A DNA stretch of 64,000 nucleotides, taken from NCBI RefSeq assembly GCF_010667685.1, contig NZ_WHZW01000016.1, positions 1 to 64,000 of the forward strand, read 5' to 3'. The stretch is from Bifidobacterium aerophilum (GTDB lineage: Bacteria; Actinomycetota; Actinomycetes; Actinomycetales; Bifidobacteriaceae). Within the stretch, counting starts at the first letter, position 1. Each line of letters opens with the position of its first letter. Position numbers and translations under genes: made by a program. This document shows, piece after piece, positions 46,378-55,845 of the stretch. The notes below the pieces were generated by a model. The model searched no databases. It worked only from the letters and a program-made list of their open reading frames with translations, and was not told where the DNA came from.

Positions 46378-46590
46378 CTAGTTGGCCTTCTTGCCGTAGC
46401 GACGCTCGAAGCGAGCGACGCGGCCACCGGTGTCCATGATCTTCTGCTTGCCGGTGTAGAACGGGTGGCAGTTCGAGCAGACGTCGACCGTCATGTGGTC
46501 GCCCTTGTAGGTGGAACGGGTGACGAAGGTGTTGCCGCACGAGCACAGGACTTCGACGGCATGATAATCGGGATGGATACCCTGCTTCAT
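46378..46590 (-). CDS. rpmE: Ribosomal protein bL31
   Basis: The 70-residue protein has Cys16, Cys18, Cys38 and Cys41, the zinc-binding (C+) form. It is part of the 50S subunit and sits at the interface with the small subunit. The start follows AGGAGACACACC. It precedes prfA and has its own terminator. Confidence 0.97.
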   Translation of the reverse strand: MKQGIHPDYHAVEVLCSCGNTFVTRSTYKGDHMTVDVCSNCHPFYTGKQKIMDTGGRVARFERRYGKKAN

Positions 46591-46730
46591 GGTGTGTCTC
46601 CTAAGGATTCGGGGGACCCGGGTCGTCGCGCCCCTATGGCCGACGTGAACCGGAACCTATGGGAGTATACGCGCGAGTCTCGACTTCGTGACACGCATGC
46701 GCGCGGGCCGATGGCGCGTTGTCGGAAAAG

Positions 46731-46804
46731 TGGGGCCGCAGGGGCTTGAACCCTGGACCGGGCGATTATGAGTCGCATGCTCTAACCGACTGAGCTACGG
46801 CCCC
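46731..46804 (-). tRNA. tRNA-Met (CAT anticodon)
   Basis: The complement folds as a cloverleaf: acceptor GGGGCCG with CGGCCCC, D-arm GCTC-GAGC, anticodon loop CTCATAA (CAT at 46768-46770), and T-arm CAGGG-TTCAAGC-CCCTG. The discriminator base is A and CCA is not encoded. It is likely the elongator Met, but a lysidine-modified Ile tRNA also reads CAT and cannot be fully excluded. Confidence 0.92.
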
Positions 46805-46882
46805 ACGATGGTGCGCCGAGCGCAAACCAACCCGACCAGTGTAGCAGAACGGCCGCCCGACGCAGCCGCAAATCCGCCGGAA

Positions 46883-47935
46883 TCAGTAGTCCTCCCGGTA
46901 CTTGAGCGGCTTGCCGGCGGCGTGGCGCGCGAGCTCCTCGGCCACGTTCAGTCCCATCGCATGCAGTTCGCTGCCGGTCGAACCGGCGATGTGCGGGGTG
47001 AGGACCACGTTCGGCATGTCCCACAGCGGCGAGTCGTGCGGCAGCGGTTCGGGCCAGGTCACGTCGAGGATCGCGTTGATGCGGCCGGTCGCAAGTTCCG
47101 CGATCAGCGCGTCGTGGTCGACCACGCGGCCGCGCGCCGAGTTGAGCAGCGTCGCCCCGTCCTTCATGAGCGACAGTTCGCGCGCGCCGATCATGCCGCG
47201 CAGCGCCGGGATGTCGGGGGCGTGCAGCGACACGATGTCGGATTGGCTCATCACCGTGTCCAGGTCGGCCTTGACTGCGCCGTACGACGCGGTTTCGTCG
47301 GCGGACATGTCGATCGAATAGGCGAGCACGTCAAGGCGGGTCATCTGCAGCATGGTCATGAGACGGCGTCCGATGCGCGACGACGCGCACACCAGGCCGA
47401 CGGTCTTCTCGTAGTTGCCCACGCCGGCGAACACGCTTTGCACGTCCACCCACGCGCCCCAGCCGCGCTGGTCGTGGTACATGCGTTCGGCTTGGAAGAA
47501 CGCCTTGTTGGCGAGCAGGATGTTCGCGAAGCAGTATTCGGCGACGGGCAGGCCGTTGAGGTATCCGGAGTTCGACAGCGCGATGCCGCGCCTTTTGGCC
47601 TCGTCGCGGGACTCGTCGTCGGCGAAGATGCGGGCCGCGGCGCCGCTGGCGGCGAAGATGCCCTTGAGATGCGGCATGGCGTCGAGCGCGGCGACGTCGA
47701 GCAGCTGCTCCGCGCCCCATCCGGTGATGATGTAGTCGGCGGCGGCGATGGTCGCCGCGTTGGCCGGGTCGTGGAAGTCCTCGATCACGACCGGTTCGCC
47801 GTGGTCGTCGCGTGCGTATCGCGCGATGGCGTCGAGTTCGCGCCACGCGTCCCGCCCCATGATCTTGCCGAGCAGATCGGCCGGTCTGAACGAGAACACG
47901 ACGGACGGCTTGTCGGATGACGGTTCCTGTGTCAT
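46883..47935 (-). CDS. D-2-hydroxyacid dehydrogenase family protein
   Basis: The 350-residue enzyme has the catalytic set Arg (NSARGRVVD), Glu (TWPEPLP) and His (LTPHIAGS). The usual GxGxxG nucleotide loop reads GLVCASSRIGR, so it belongs to a divergent subfamily. It likely interconverts a 2-keto and a D-2-hydroxy acid with NAD(P)H. The start follows AAAGGAG. It diverges from xylB with a shared upstream region. The substrate is unknown. Confidence 0.88.
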   Translation of the reverse strand: MTQEPSSDKPSVVFSFRPADLLGKIMGRDAWRELDAIARYARDDHGEPVVIEDFHDPANAATIAAADYIITGWGAEQLLDVAALDAMPHLKGIFAASGAAARIFADDESRDEAKRRGIALSNSGYLNGLPVAEYCFANILLANKAFFQAERMYHDQRGWGAWVDVQSVFAGVGNYEKTVGLVCASSRIGRRLMTMLQMTRLDVLAYSIDMSADETASYGAVKADLDTVMSQSDIVSLHAPDIPALRGMIGARELSLMKDGATLLNSARGRVVDHDALIAELATGRINAILDVTWPEPLPHDSPLWDMPNVVLTPHIAGSTGSELHAMGLNVAEELARHAAGKPLKYREDY

Positions 47936-48209
47936 GATTGCGCTCCTTTGACGACTGATGACGGCGGCCGGTGACGGCGATTATCGACAAGACCGTCGCC
48001 GGCGGACGACTTGCGCCCACAGACGACGGCCACCGACCGGCACCGCGGTCACAGATGATCCGGTTCGCGATTGTACGGTCCGGCCGCGCAAGCCGTTCGG
48101 TCCTTGCCATTTGTTGCAGGCGTGCGTCACGGGCACCCGACGTAGTCGTTCCGGCTTGTGCACAACCCATTCGATGGCGACCGGCGGCACCCAGTGATAC
48201 ACTGATCTC

Positions 48210-48232
48210 ATAAGTTCAATCATCTAACTTAT
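48210..48232. promoter_or_regulatory. Operator-like inverted repeat before xylB
   Basis: ATAAGTT and AACTTAT are inverted around nine bases. The core AGTTCAATCATCTAA (48213-48227) matches AGTTCAACGATTTAA at the xylA promoter in 12 of 15 positions. It is the best candidate for a XylR site, 54 bases before the xylB start. The 351-base gap 47936-48286 holds no gene. Confidence 0.6.
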
Positions 48233-48286
48233 TGGCGCGCCGACGGCACTGTCAAGCCGGCAGCCGCGCCCATGCAAGGAGGCAAC

Positions 48287-49786
48287 ATGACCCGGATTCT
48301 GGTGGCGGGCATCGATACATCCACGCAGTCGACCAAGGTGCGCGTCACCGACGCCGCGACCGGCGAACTGGTGCGTTTCGGACAGGCAAAACACCCCGAC
48401 GGCACGAGCTGCGACCCGAACGCGTGGTGGGACGCGTTTCTTGAGGCATCGGCTCAGGCCGGCGGCCTCGACGACGTGGCCGCGCTGGCGGTCGGAGGAC
48501 AGCAGCACGGCATGGTGCTGCTCGATAAGCAGGGCCGTGTGGTGCGCGACGCGCTGCTGTGGAACGACACCCGTTCCGCACCCGATGCCGAACGGCTGAT
48601 CGCCGAGTTGGGCGAATCCGCCAAAGCCGCGGACGGCTCGGAGGACGATCTGTCCGACGATCCGACCATGCGCGGCCGCCAGCGCTGGGTCAGGGCGGTC
48701 GGCTCGTCGCTGGTCGCCTCGCTGACGATCACGAAGATCGTGTGGGTCGCGAAGAACGAACCGGAAAACGCCGCCCGCGTGGCCGCGGTCTGCCTGCCGC
48801 ACGACTGGCTGAGCTGGCGCATCGCCGGCCACGGACCGGTCGCGGACGGCGAAACCGCCGACCTGGCCGCGCTGTTCACCGACCGCTCGGACGCGTCGGG
48901 CACCGCATATTTTGATTCGGCCGCGAACGAGTATCGCATGGACCTGTTCAAGCTGGCGTTCGGCCGCGACGACGTGACCCTGCCGCGTGTGCTCGGCCCG
49001 ACCGAGACGGGCGCGGTGGCCGATCCGGCGATCGCCGGCAAGAACGTGCCCGGCGGCTGCATCATCGCCCCGGGCGGCGGCGACAATGCGATGGCGTCGC
49101 TGGGCCTCAACATGGGCGTGGGAGACGTGTCGATCAGCCTAGGCACGTCGGGCGTGGCCGCGGCCATCTCCCCCGTGCCGACCTATGACATGACCGCGTC
49201 CGTGACCGGTTTCGCGGATTGCACCGGCCACTGGCTGCCGTTGGCCTGCACGATCAACGGTTCGCGCATCGCCGATGCGGGGCGCGCGGCGCTGGGCGTG
49301 AGCTACGACGAGCTGGCCGATCTGGCCGCGCAGTCGGTACCGGGAGCCGAGGGCATCACGCTGATCCCGTACTTCGACGGCGAGCGCACGCCGAATCGTC
49401 CGGACGCGACGGCGACGCTGCATGGCATGACGTTGCGCAATACGACCCGCGCGAATATCGCCCGCGCGTTCGTGGAGGCGCTGCTGTGCTCGCAGCGCGA
49501 CTGCCTTGAGCTGGTGAAGGGCCTTGGCGTGGACGTCAAACGCATCCTGCTGATCGGCGGCGGCGCGAAGTCGGCCGCAGTGCGCGCGTATGCGCCGTCG
49601 ATCCTCGGCATGGACGTGCTGCTGCCGAAGACCGACGAGTATGTGGCGATTGGCGCGGCACGCCAGGCCGCGTGGGTGCTGGGCGGCAAGGCCGAGCCGC
49701 CGGCATGGGAGCTGACCATCGAGGACACGCTCACCGGCGAGCCGACCCCTGAGGTCTACGCCCAGTACGCGAAGTACCGCGGCTGA
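48287..49786 (+). CDS. xylB: Xylulokinase
   Basis: The 499-residue FGGY-family kinase phosphorylates D-xylulose to xylulose-5-phosphate. GIDTSTQSTK is the ATP loop, GGQQHGM is the sugar site, and GGGAKSAAVRAYAPSILG is the FGGY signature 2 region. The start follows AAGGAGG; an ATG five codons upstream is less likely. The XylR-like site is upstream, and two hairpins follow. It works with xylA on the other strand. Confidence 0.95.
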   Translation: MTRILVAGIDTSTQSTKVRVTDAATGELVRFGQAKHPDGTSCDPNAWWDAFLEASAQAGGLDDVAALAVGGQQHGMVLLDKQGRVVRDALLWNDTRSAPDAERLIAELGESAKAADGSEDDLSDDPTMRGRQRWVRAVGSSLVASLTITKIVWVAKNEPENAARVAAVCLPHDWLSWRIAGHGPVADGETADLAALFTDRSDASGTAYFDSAANEYRMDLFKLAFGRDDVTLPRVLGPTETGAVADPAIAGKNVPGGCIIAPGGGDNAMASLGLNMGVGDVSISLGTSGVAAAISPVPTYDMTASVTGFADCTGHWLPLACTINGSRIADAGRAALGVSYDELADLAAQSVPGAEGITLIPYFDGERTPNRPDATATLHGMTLRNTTRANIARAFVEALLCSQRDCLELVKGLGVDVKRILLIGGGAKSAAVRAYAPSILGMDVLLPKTDEYVAIGAARQAAWVLGGKAEPPAWELTIEDTLTGEPTPEVYAQYAKYRG

Positions 49787-49799
49787 ATTCCGCTCTTTT

Positions 49800-49849
49800 C
49801 TGGGCGCAAACCAACGCGGAACGGCTGATTCGCGTTGGTTTGCGCCCAG
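49800..49849 (+). terminator. Terminator hairpin after xylB
   Basis: A perfect 19-base-pair stem (49800-49818 with 49831-49849) has the core GCGCAAACCAACGC. The same core recurs at 56782 and, as one arm, at 46820. Confidence 0.7.
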
Positions 49850-49864
49850 AAATATGGGCAAATA

Positions 49865-49910
49865 TGGTTTGAGCCCGGTCTCCGATAATGGAGACCGGGC
49901 TCAAACCATG
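49865..49910. terminator. Second strong hairpin after xylB
   Basis: A perfect 20-base-pair stem (49865-49884 with 49891-49910) encloses GATAAT. It lies between xylB and the small frame at 49954, and can serve the small frame on the minus strand. Confidence 0.7.
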
Positions 49911-49953
49911 CACGACATCGATGGGTCGGCGACGCCCTCGACGATCGGGACGC

Positions 49954-50040
49954 TCAGAGCTGGCCGTCGCGGCGCAGACGCGCGCGCAAGGCGATGCCGA
50001 TCAGGGAAAGACCGAAGGCGGTAATCGCGGCGATGATCAC
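49954..50040 (-). CDS. Putative 28-residue membrane peptide
   Basis: A GTG start at 50038-50040 follows AAAGGA seven bases upstream and gives 28 residues: one hydrophobic helix (IIAAITAFGLSLIGIAL) then a basic tail (RARLRRDGQL). This positive-inside layout is typical of small single-pass membrane proteins. It lies between the xylA terminator and the 49865 hairpin, as if it were a separate transcript. It might also be a chance frame. Confidence 0.45.
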   Translation of the reverse strand: MIIAAITAFGLSLIGIALRARLRRDGQL

Positions 50041-50153
50041 GGTCTTATCCTTTCTCTTGGAATCCGGACGATTACGATGCACGATAGTTCGCGGATGTTG
50101 CGAGACATCGCGCGCAATCTCACGAGGATGTTACGGTCCGGCCGCGTAAAAAA

Positions 50154-50193
50154 CGGGGCGCCGCCGGAACCGGACGGAACCGACGGCGCCCCG
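50154..50193 (-). terminator. Terminator of xylA
   Basis: CGGGGCGCCG (50154-50163) pairs with CGGCGCCCCG (50184-50193), and on the minus strand the stem is followed by GTTTTTTA. It lies 30 bases after the xylA stop. Confidence 0.85.
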
Positions 50194-50224
50194 ATCAGTC
50201 ATGCATCAACGGTTGCCGCGAGGA

Positions 50225-51571
50225 TCAGGCCTCGGCGAGCGCGTCGACGATGTAGTTGTTGATGGTCGCCTTGACGGATTCGAGGTGATCGGACTTGGTC
50301 GCGGCGATGAGCTCGGACTGCGGCTTGTCGATCGCGTACTCCTCAAGGGAGGCGAGGGTGGCGGTGCCGTTCTCGATGGTCGCGCCGATGCCGGAATCGT
50401 AGGAGCTGTAGCGCTCGGACATGAGGTTCTGGATGAAGCCGTCGCGGTTCATCTTGTCGGCGACCAGCAGGCCGGCCGCGTAGGAGTCCATGCCGGCGAT
50501 GTGCGAACGGAACAGGTCCTCGGCGTAGAAGGAGGTGCGGCGCGGCTTGGCGTCGAAGTTCAGGCCGCCGTGGGGGCCGATGGAGCCGGCCTGCAGGACC
50601 TCCCACATGACGGCGACGGTCTCGTACAGGTCGGTCGGGAACTCGTCCATGTCCCAGCCGATGAGCTTGTCGCCCTGGTTGGCGTCGAGCGAGCCGAGGA
50701 ATCCGGATTCGCGGGCGACGCGGATCTCGTGCTGGTAGGTGTGGCCGGCGAGGTTGGCGTGGTTGCCTTCGAGGTTGAGCTTGAAGACGTCGGTCAGGTC
50801 GTAGGTGCGCAGGAAGTTGATGGCGGTGGCCGCATCGAAGTCGTACTGGTGCAGCGTCGGCTCCTTCGGCTTCGGCTCGATGAGGAACTGAGCGTCGAAG
50901 CCGATTTCCTTGGCGTAGTCGGCGCACATGTGGAAGAACTTGGCGATGTGGTCGGTCTCGCGCTTCATCTCGGTGTTCCACAGGTTCTCGTAGCCTTCGC
51001 GGCCGCCCCAGAACACGTAATTCTCGGCGCCGAGGCGCTTGCCGATCTCGAGGCTCTTCTTGAGCTGGCCGGCGGCGTAGGCGTAGATGTCGGCGAACGG
51101 GGAGGTGGCGGCGCCGGACACGAAGCGCGGGTTGGTGAACAGGGAGGAGGTGTTCCACAGCAGCTTGACGCCGGTGGACTTCATGTTCTCCTCGATCTTG
51201 TCGACGACCTTGTCGAGGTTGGCGTTGGTCTCGCGCAGGGTGTCGCCTTCAGGGGCGATGTCGCGGTCGTGGAAGCAGAAGTACTCGACGCCGAGCTTGG
51301 TGAACAGCTCGAAGGCATAGTCGACCTTGGCGAGCGCCTGATCCATCGGATCGGTGTACTTGTAGTACGGGCGGTGCGCGGTGCCGGTGCCGAACGGGTC
51401 GACGAGCTCCTGGTTGAAGGTGTGCCACCAGGCGACGCCGAAGCGCAGCCAGTCCTTCATCTTCTTGCCGGCGACGACCTTGTCCGCGTCGTAGTAATGG
51501 AAGGCGAGTCCTTCCTGCGGCCCCTTCTGGCGGCCGACGTACTCGATCTTGTCGATGTCCCACAGACCCAT
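50225..51571 (-). CDS. xylA: Xylose isomerase
   Basis: The 448-residue enzyme converts D-xylose to D-xylulose. It has the class II motifs HDRD ([12 protein letters not shown]), [21 protein letters not shown] and the metal-site region [12 protein letters not shown]. The start MGLWDIDKI follows AAGGAGATC; the longer frame is not family-like. Its promoter carries a XylR-like site. xylR lies just upstream on the same strand. Confidence 0.97.
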   Translation of the reverse strand: MGLWDIDKIEYVGRQKGPQEGLAFHYYDADKVVAGKKMKDWLRFGVAWWHTFNQELVDPFGTGTAHRPYYKYTDPMDQALAKVDYAFELFTKLGVEYFCFHDRDIAPEGDTLRETNANLDKVVDKIEENMKSTGVKLLWNTSSLFTNPRFVSGAATSPFADIYAYAAGQLKKSLEIGKRLGAENYVFWGGREGYENLWNTEMKRETDHIAKFFHMCADYAKEIGFDAQFLIEPKPKEPTLHQYDFDAATAINFLRTYDLTDVFKLNLEGNHANLAGHTYQHEIRVARESGFLGSLDANQGDKLIGWDMDEFPTDLYETVAVMWEVLQAGSIGPHGGLNFDAKPRRTSFYAEDLFRSHIAGMDSYAAGLLVADKMNRDGFIQNLMSERYSSYDSGIGATIENGTATLASLEEYAIDKPQSELIAATKSDHLESVKATINNYIVDALAEA

Positions 51572-51655
51572 GACGATCTCCTTGGTTGATAACTTCGTTG
51601 TCCGATGCCGCACCCGCACCGTTGGCGGTCGATGCGGCATCGCCGTACGCCAAAA

Positions 51656-51684
51656 ATATTAAATCGTTGAACTATATTTGTCAA
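51656..51684 (-). promoter_or_regulatory. xylA promoter with XylR-like operator
   Basis: On the minus strand TTGACA (51679-51684) and TAATAT (51656-51661) are 17 bases apart. The motif AGTTCAACGATTTAA (51659-51673) covers the -10 box and part of the spacer, so a bound repressor would block polymerase. The same motif lies before xylB. Confidence 0.7.
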
Positions 51685-51839
51685 TCCAATGAACTTTTTG
51701 GCGTACGCGACGGCGTGTCACGCTCCCCGCAACGGGCCGCGCGAACGCAGGACGGATCATCACGCGGTCAGGACACCGATCAGCCGACGCCGGACGAAAC
51801 CGATCAATACAGACCGCGCCGACCGGCGCATCACACGAA

Positions 51840-53072
51840 TCACGCGGATTCCAGGAACCGCATCGGATCGCCGGTGAACCTATGCAATCCCATCACGGCC
51901 GCGCCGTACATGGCCGGATGTTCGGTCACCGGCGGGAACATGAGCCGCACCTTCACCGCGTCGCGCGCCAGGATCTGCGACTGCACGCGCCGTTCGAGAT
52001 CGGCGCGCAGGTCGTCGCCGAACCCGCTCCACAAGCCGCCGACCATCACGTTGCTCACGTCGACCACGTTGACCGTCGACGCGATCGCCGCGGCCAGTGC
52101 GGCCAGCGCGTTCTCCACGGCGAGCGCCGCGCCGGTATCGCCGGCATGCCAGGCCTCGATCAGCCGGGCAGGCATCCCCGCATCCACGGCCGTCGCCGCA
52201 TCCGAGGCCAGTCCGGAGGAGAGCATCACCGCACGACGGCCGGCGAACATCTCCAGGCATCCGTGACGACCGCACCGGCACAGCGCGCCATGCACGTCGA
52301 CGCACATGTGGCCGATCTCCCCGGCGAAACCGTGGTCGCCGCGCACGATCTGCCCCTCGCGCACGTACGCGCCGCCGATGCCGACGTCGGTCGACACGTA
52401 GACGAACGAATCGGACGGGCCGATCGGCCAGTCGTCGGACGAACGCTGCGCGGCGAATCCCGGGATCTGCGCGATCGCGGCCAGCGTCGCCTCATTGTCG
52501 GCCACGGCCCCCAGACGGGACACCACCGCATACCGGTTCAGGTCGATGTCGCGCCAGCCGAAGTTGCGCGCGACCAGCAGGCGGTTGCCGTCCGCCACGA
52601 GTCCGGGCAATGCGAGCTCGCATCCGGTCACGACGGCGCCGTCGGCCGCGAGCCGCTCCTCCACCGGACGCATCATCGCGTCGAGTTCGGCGAAGATCTC
52701 ATCCGGATCAACGTCGCCCATCGGACGGTCGCGCCACTCGCTCGCCGTCACCGTGCCGTCGATGTCGAGCACGGTGTATCCGAAACCGTCGGTGTTGATC
52801 TGCATGCCGAGACCGACCCACCGTCCCGGCCGAAACGCAAGCGGCGTGCTCGGGCGGCCGTACGAGACGACGGCCGCCGGTTCGAGCTGGCGGATCACCC
52901 GGTTTTTCAGCAGGATGTCGCTCAGCAGGGACAGCGTCGCCTTGGTCAGACCGGTCTGCTTTGCCAGCGCGGCGCGGCTGAGCGGCACGCGCGAACGCGC
53001 CATCGTGGACAGGACCACGGACATGTTGTGATTGCGCAGATCATCCTGGTTGATGCTTCTGGACACCGGCAT
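51840..53072 (-). CDS. xylR: ROK-family transcriptional repressor, XylR
   Basis: The 410-residue protein has an N-terminal winged HTH (LSRAALAKQTGLTKATLSLLSDILL) and a ROK sugar-binding domain with the zinc motif CRCGRHGCLEMFAG. ROK repressors lose DNA binding when sugar is bound; xylose is the likely signal from its place before xylA. It is on the same strand as xylA with 268 bases between. Confidence 0.92.
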   Translation of the reverse strand: MPVSRSINQDDLRNHNMSVVLSTMARSRVPLSRAALAKQTGLTKATLSLLSDILLKNRVIRQLEPAAVVSYGRPSTPLAFRPGRWVGLGMQINTDGFGYTVLDIDGTVTASEWRDRPMGDVDPDEIFAELDAMMRPVEERLAADGAVVTGCELALPGLVADGNRLLVARNFGWRDIDLNRYAVVSRLGAVADNEATLAAIAQIPGFAAQRSSDDWPIGPSDSFVYVSTDVGIGGAYVREGQIVRGDHGFAGEIGHMCVDVHGALCRCGRHGCLEMFAGRRAVMLSSGLASDAATAVDAGMPARLIEAWHAGDTGAALAVENALAALAAAIASTVNVVDVSNVMVGGLWSGFGDDLRADLERRVQSQILARDAVKVRLMFPPVTEHPAMYGAAVMGLHRFTGDPMRFLESA

Positions 53073-53552
53073 CGCGGCTCACCTCCTTGCGACGCGGCCT
53101 GTGGCCGGCAGTGCGTCCTGACTGGCCTGCCTACCCGATGGCCCGACCAACCCGAACGCCGGACGCCGGACGCCGGACGCCGCGGCCAATGCGGAACCCG
53201 ACCGGAGAACGGCAGGCAAATGACTTAGCAAAATGATTGTACCTGATAGGAAAGCGCGACTTTCCGCGGATTCCGCAATCCGCCGAGTGGAGCCGGGGCG
53301 AGCGATTCGGAGCGGTTTTCGGCAGGTCGGATCCAGCAGGTTCGACTCGACGAACCCGCTCGACGCCCGGCTCGACAGGCCCGCGCACCCACGCGCACCA
53401 ATCTTGTAAACATTCTTTACAAAATCGCCCCATCCGCGCCCGCGCGCCGCGTGACGACTCCAAGTTTGTGCTGATACTGTGAATTCCGTTATCAAACTCT
53501 TGACGTTTTCGACGAAGAGACCTCAAGACACCAGCTCGACATGGAGGTCAAC
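53073..53552. other. Intergenic region between xylR and the flavin oxidoreductase
   Basis: The two genes diverge. The stretch has three tandem GGACGCC units near 53160 and the palindrome at 53404-53422. Short frames show no family features. Confidence 0.4.
53404..53422. promoter_or_regulatory. Operator-like palindrome TTGTAAA-N5-TTTACAA
   Basis: Seven-base perfect arms surround CATTC, 130 bases before the oxidoreductase start. It is a typical dimeric repressor site in an otherwise GC-rich stretch. The binder is unknown. Confidence 0.5.
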
Positions 53553-55679
53553 ATGACAGACACCGCAACCACCACACTCGCCCCGGAGGGCACCGACACC
53601 CTCGATACCCCCGACGCCCCGGACACCACGGCGATCCTGATGCAGCCGCTCGAGATCCGCCACATGCGGCTCAAGAACCGCATCATGTTCCCGCCGATGA
53701 CCACCGGCTACGAAGCCCGCGACGGTTCGATCACCGAACAGAGCATCAACTTCTACAAGCGCGTGGCCGAAGGCGGCGCCGCCTACATCGTGCTCGGCGA
53801 CGTCACCCCCGTGCACACCATCTCCCCCACGCCGAAACTCGTCACTGACGAGCAGATCCCCTCGTTCGCCGCCCTCGCCGACGCATTGCATGAATTCGAC
53901 TGCAAACTCGGCCTGCAGGTCTTCCACCCCGAATACGACACGGTCGCGGTGGCCGAACTGTTCGCCAAGGGCGACATGGCGGGTGCCCGCGCCAAGCTGC
54001 ATCACGACATGGCGCATTACGTCAACGAGGTGAGCGCCGAACGGCTCGGCGAGATCCTCGGTTCGATCACGGCCCTGGCCCGGCGGGCCGCGGCGGCCGG
54101 CGCCGACGCGATCGAAGTGCACGGCGACCGTCTCGTCGGTTCCCTGTGCTCGCCGCTGATCAACGAACGCGACGACGAATACGGCGGCTCGTTCGACAAC
54201 CGCACGCGGTTCGCCCGCGAAGTGGTACGCGCGATCCGCGCCGGATCCCCGGACATCTGCATCGACTACAAGCTGCCGATCATCACCGAAAACCCGCAGA
54301 TCGGCCGCGGCGGCCTGTTCATCGACGAGGCCGTGACGCTCGCACGACTGCTCGTCGAAGACGGCGTCGACACGTTCCACGTCGGTCAGGCCAACCACAC
54401 CGGCAACCTCAACGACACGATCCCGGCGATGGGCACGCGCCCCGACTGCTTCATGGAACCGTATTCGCGGCGCATCAAGGAAGCCGTGGACGTGCCCGTC
54501 TCGACCGTGGGAGCGATTCCCGACGCGGACGCCGCGGCCCGGCTCATCGCATCCGGCGCCTGCGACTACGTCGGTCTCGGCCGACCGATCCTGTGCGATC
54601 CCGACTATGCGAACAAGGTGGCGGACGGCCGGGCCGACCTGATCCGCCCGTGCATCATGTGCAACCGAGGCTGCACCGACGCGATCGCCTCCCGCCGGTT
54701 CATCTCGTGCGTGCTCAACGCGCAGAACGGCTACGAATACCAGCGCGTGATCGGCAAGACCGAAGCCCCGAAGCGCATCGCCGTGGTCGGCGGCGGACCA
54801 GCCGGCATGGAGGCGGCGCGCGTCGCCGCGCTGCGAGGCCACGACGTGACCTTGTTCGAACGCGCCGACCGGCTCGGCGGTCAGCTGGACATCGCCAGCG
54901 TACCGCCGCGCAAGGGCACCATGCGCAGGATCGAACAGTGGTACGCACGCGCGCTCGACGCGGCCGGCGCCGACGTGCGGCTCAACACCGAGGCCACGCC
55001 TGAGATGCTGGCCGACGGCCGGTTCGACGAGGTGATCGTCGCGGTCGGCGGACGCAACGCGACGCCGCCGATCCCGGGCACCGACCTGCCGCATGTGATG
55101 GACGCGTGGCGCGTGCTCGCCGGCGAACAGCGGCCGCACGGACGCACCGTGATCATCGGCGGCGGACTGGTCGGCGCGGAAACGGCCGAACTGATCGCGC
55201 AGGACGATTACGGCTGCGACGTGACGGTCGTGGAGATGATGGGACAGATCGCGGCCGAGGAGTCAAGCACGATCAAGCCGATCATGATGGAGGATTTCGC
55301 CACGCACCATGTGACGCTGCTGACCAACACCAAAGTGGAGCGCGTTACGGAACATGCGGTGGAAGCGGTCGAGACGATCAACCCGCCGGCGCCCGCGGGA
55401 CGGCCCGGCGCACCGGCAGGACGTCCCGGCGCGCGGCCCGCGGGAGGCGCGCCGGGACAGGCGGCCGAAGCCTCGGGCGCACCCGAGCCGCAGACCCGAC
55501 CGGTGACGATCCCCTGCGATTGCGTGATCCTGGCGCTGGGCACCGCGCCTCTGCCGTTCGATACGACGGCATTGGACGCGGCCGGCATCACCGTCACCCG
55601 CGTCGGTGATTGCAACGGCCGTGCGGCGGACATCAACCGCGCGGTCGAGGAAGGCTACCTCGCGGCCGTCGCGGCGTAA
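53553..55679 (+). CDS. OYE-type NADH:flavin oxidoreductase with Fe-S and FAD domains
   Basis: The 708-residue enzyme starts after GGAGG. It has an N-terminal FMN barrel, then Cys367, Cys370, Cys374 and Cys386 (C-x2-C-x3-C-x11-C) for a 4Fe-4S cluster, then FAD and NAD(P) domains (VVGGGPAGMEAARVAALRG and VIIGGGLVGAETAELIA). This is the layout of 2,4-dienoyl-CoA reductase and 2-enoate reductase. A Pro/Ala/Gly-rich insert (about 610-650) breaks the NAD domain. It likely reduces an activated double bond; the substrate is unknown. Confidence 0.9.
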   Translation: MTDTATTTLAPEGTDTLDTPDAPDTTAILMQPLEIRHMRLKNRIMFPPMTTGYEARDGSITEQSINFYKRVAEGGAAYIVLGDVTPVHTISPTPKLVTDEQIPSFAALADALHEFDCKLGLQVFHPEYDTVAVAELFAKGDMAGARAKLHHDMAHYVNEVSAERLGEILGSITALARRAAAAGADAIEVHGDRLVGSLCSPLINERDDEYGGSFDNRTRFAREVVRAIRAGSPDICIDYKLPIITENPQIGRGGLFIDEAVTLARLLVEDGVDTFHVGQANHTGNLNDTIPAMGTRPDCFMEPYSRRIKEAVDVPVSTVGAIPDADAAARLIASGACDYVGLGRPILCDPDYANKVADGRADLIRPCIMCNRGCTDAIASRRFISCVLNAQNGYEYQRVIGKTEAPKRIAVVGGGPAGMEAARVAALRGHDVTLFERADRLGGQLDIASVPPRKGTMRRIEQWYARALDAAGADVRLNTEATPEMLADGRFDEVIVAVGGRNATPPIPGTDLPHVMDAWRVLAGEQRPHGRTVIIGGGLVGAETAELIAQDDYGCDVTVVEMMGQIAAEESSTIKPIMMEDFATHHVTLLTNTKVERVTEHAVEAVETINPPAPAGRPGAPAGRPGARPAGGAPGQAAEASGAPEPQTRPVTIPCDCVILALGTAPLPFDTTALDAAGITVTRVGDCNGRAADINRAVEEGYLAAVAA

Positions 55680-55845
55680 CCGGCAACCGTGTCAGGCAAC
55701 CCGCCCGTCCGGCATGACAAACCGGGCGGGCGGCACTATGCTGTTCTCGGTTTTGCGTTCCGGACCAATCCGTCAGCGAACCCCGAACACCTCCGCCGCC
55801 GACGCCCGTCGACGCCAGCGGCACACCGACAAAGGAGCTTCTGCA

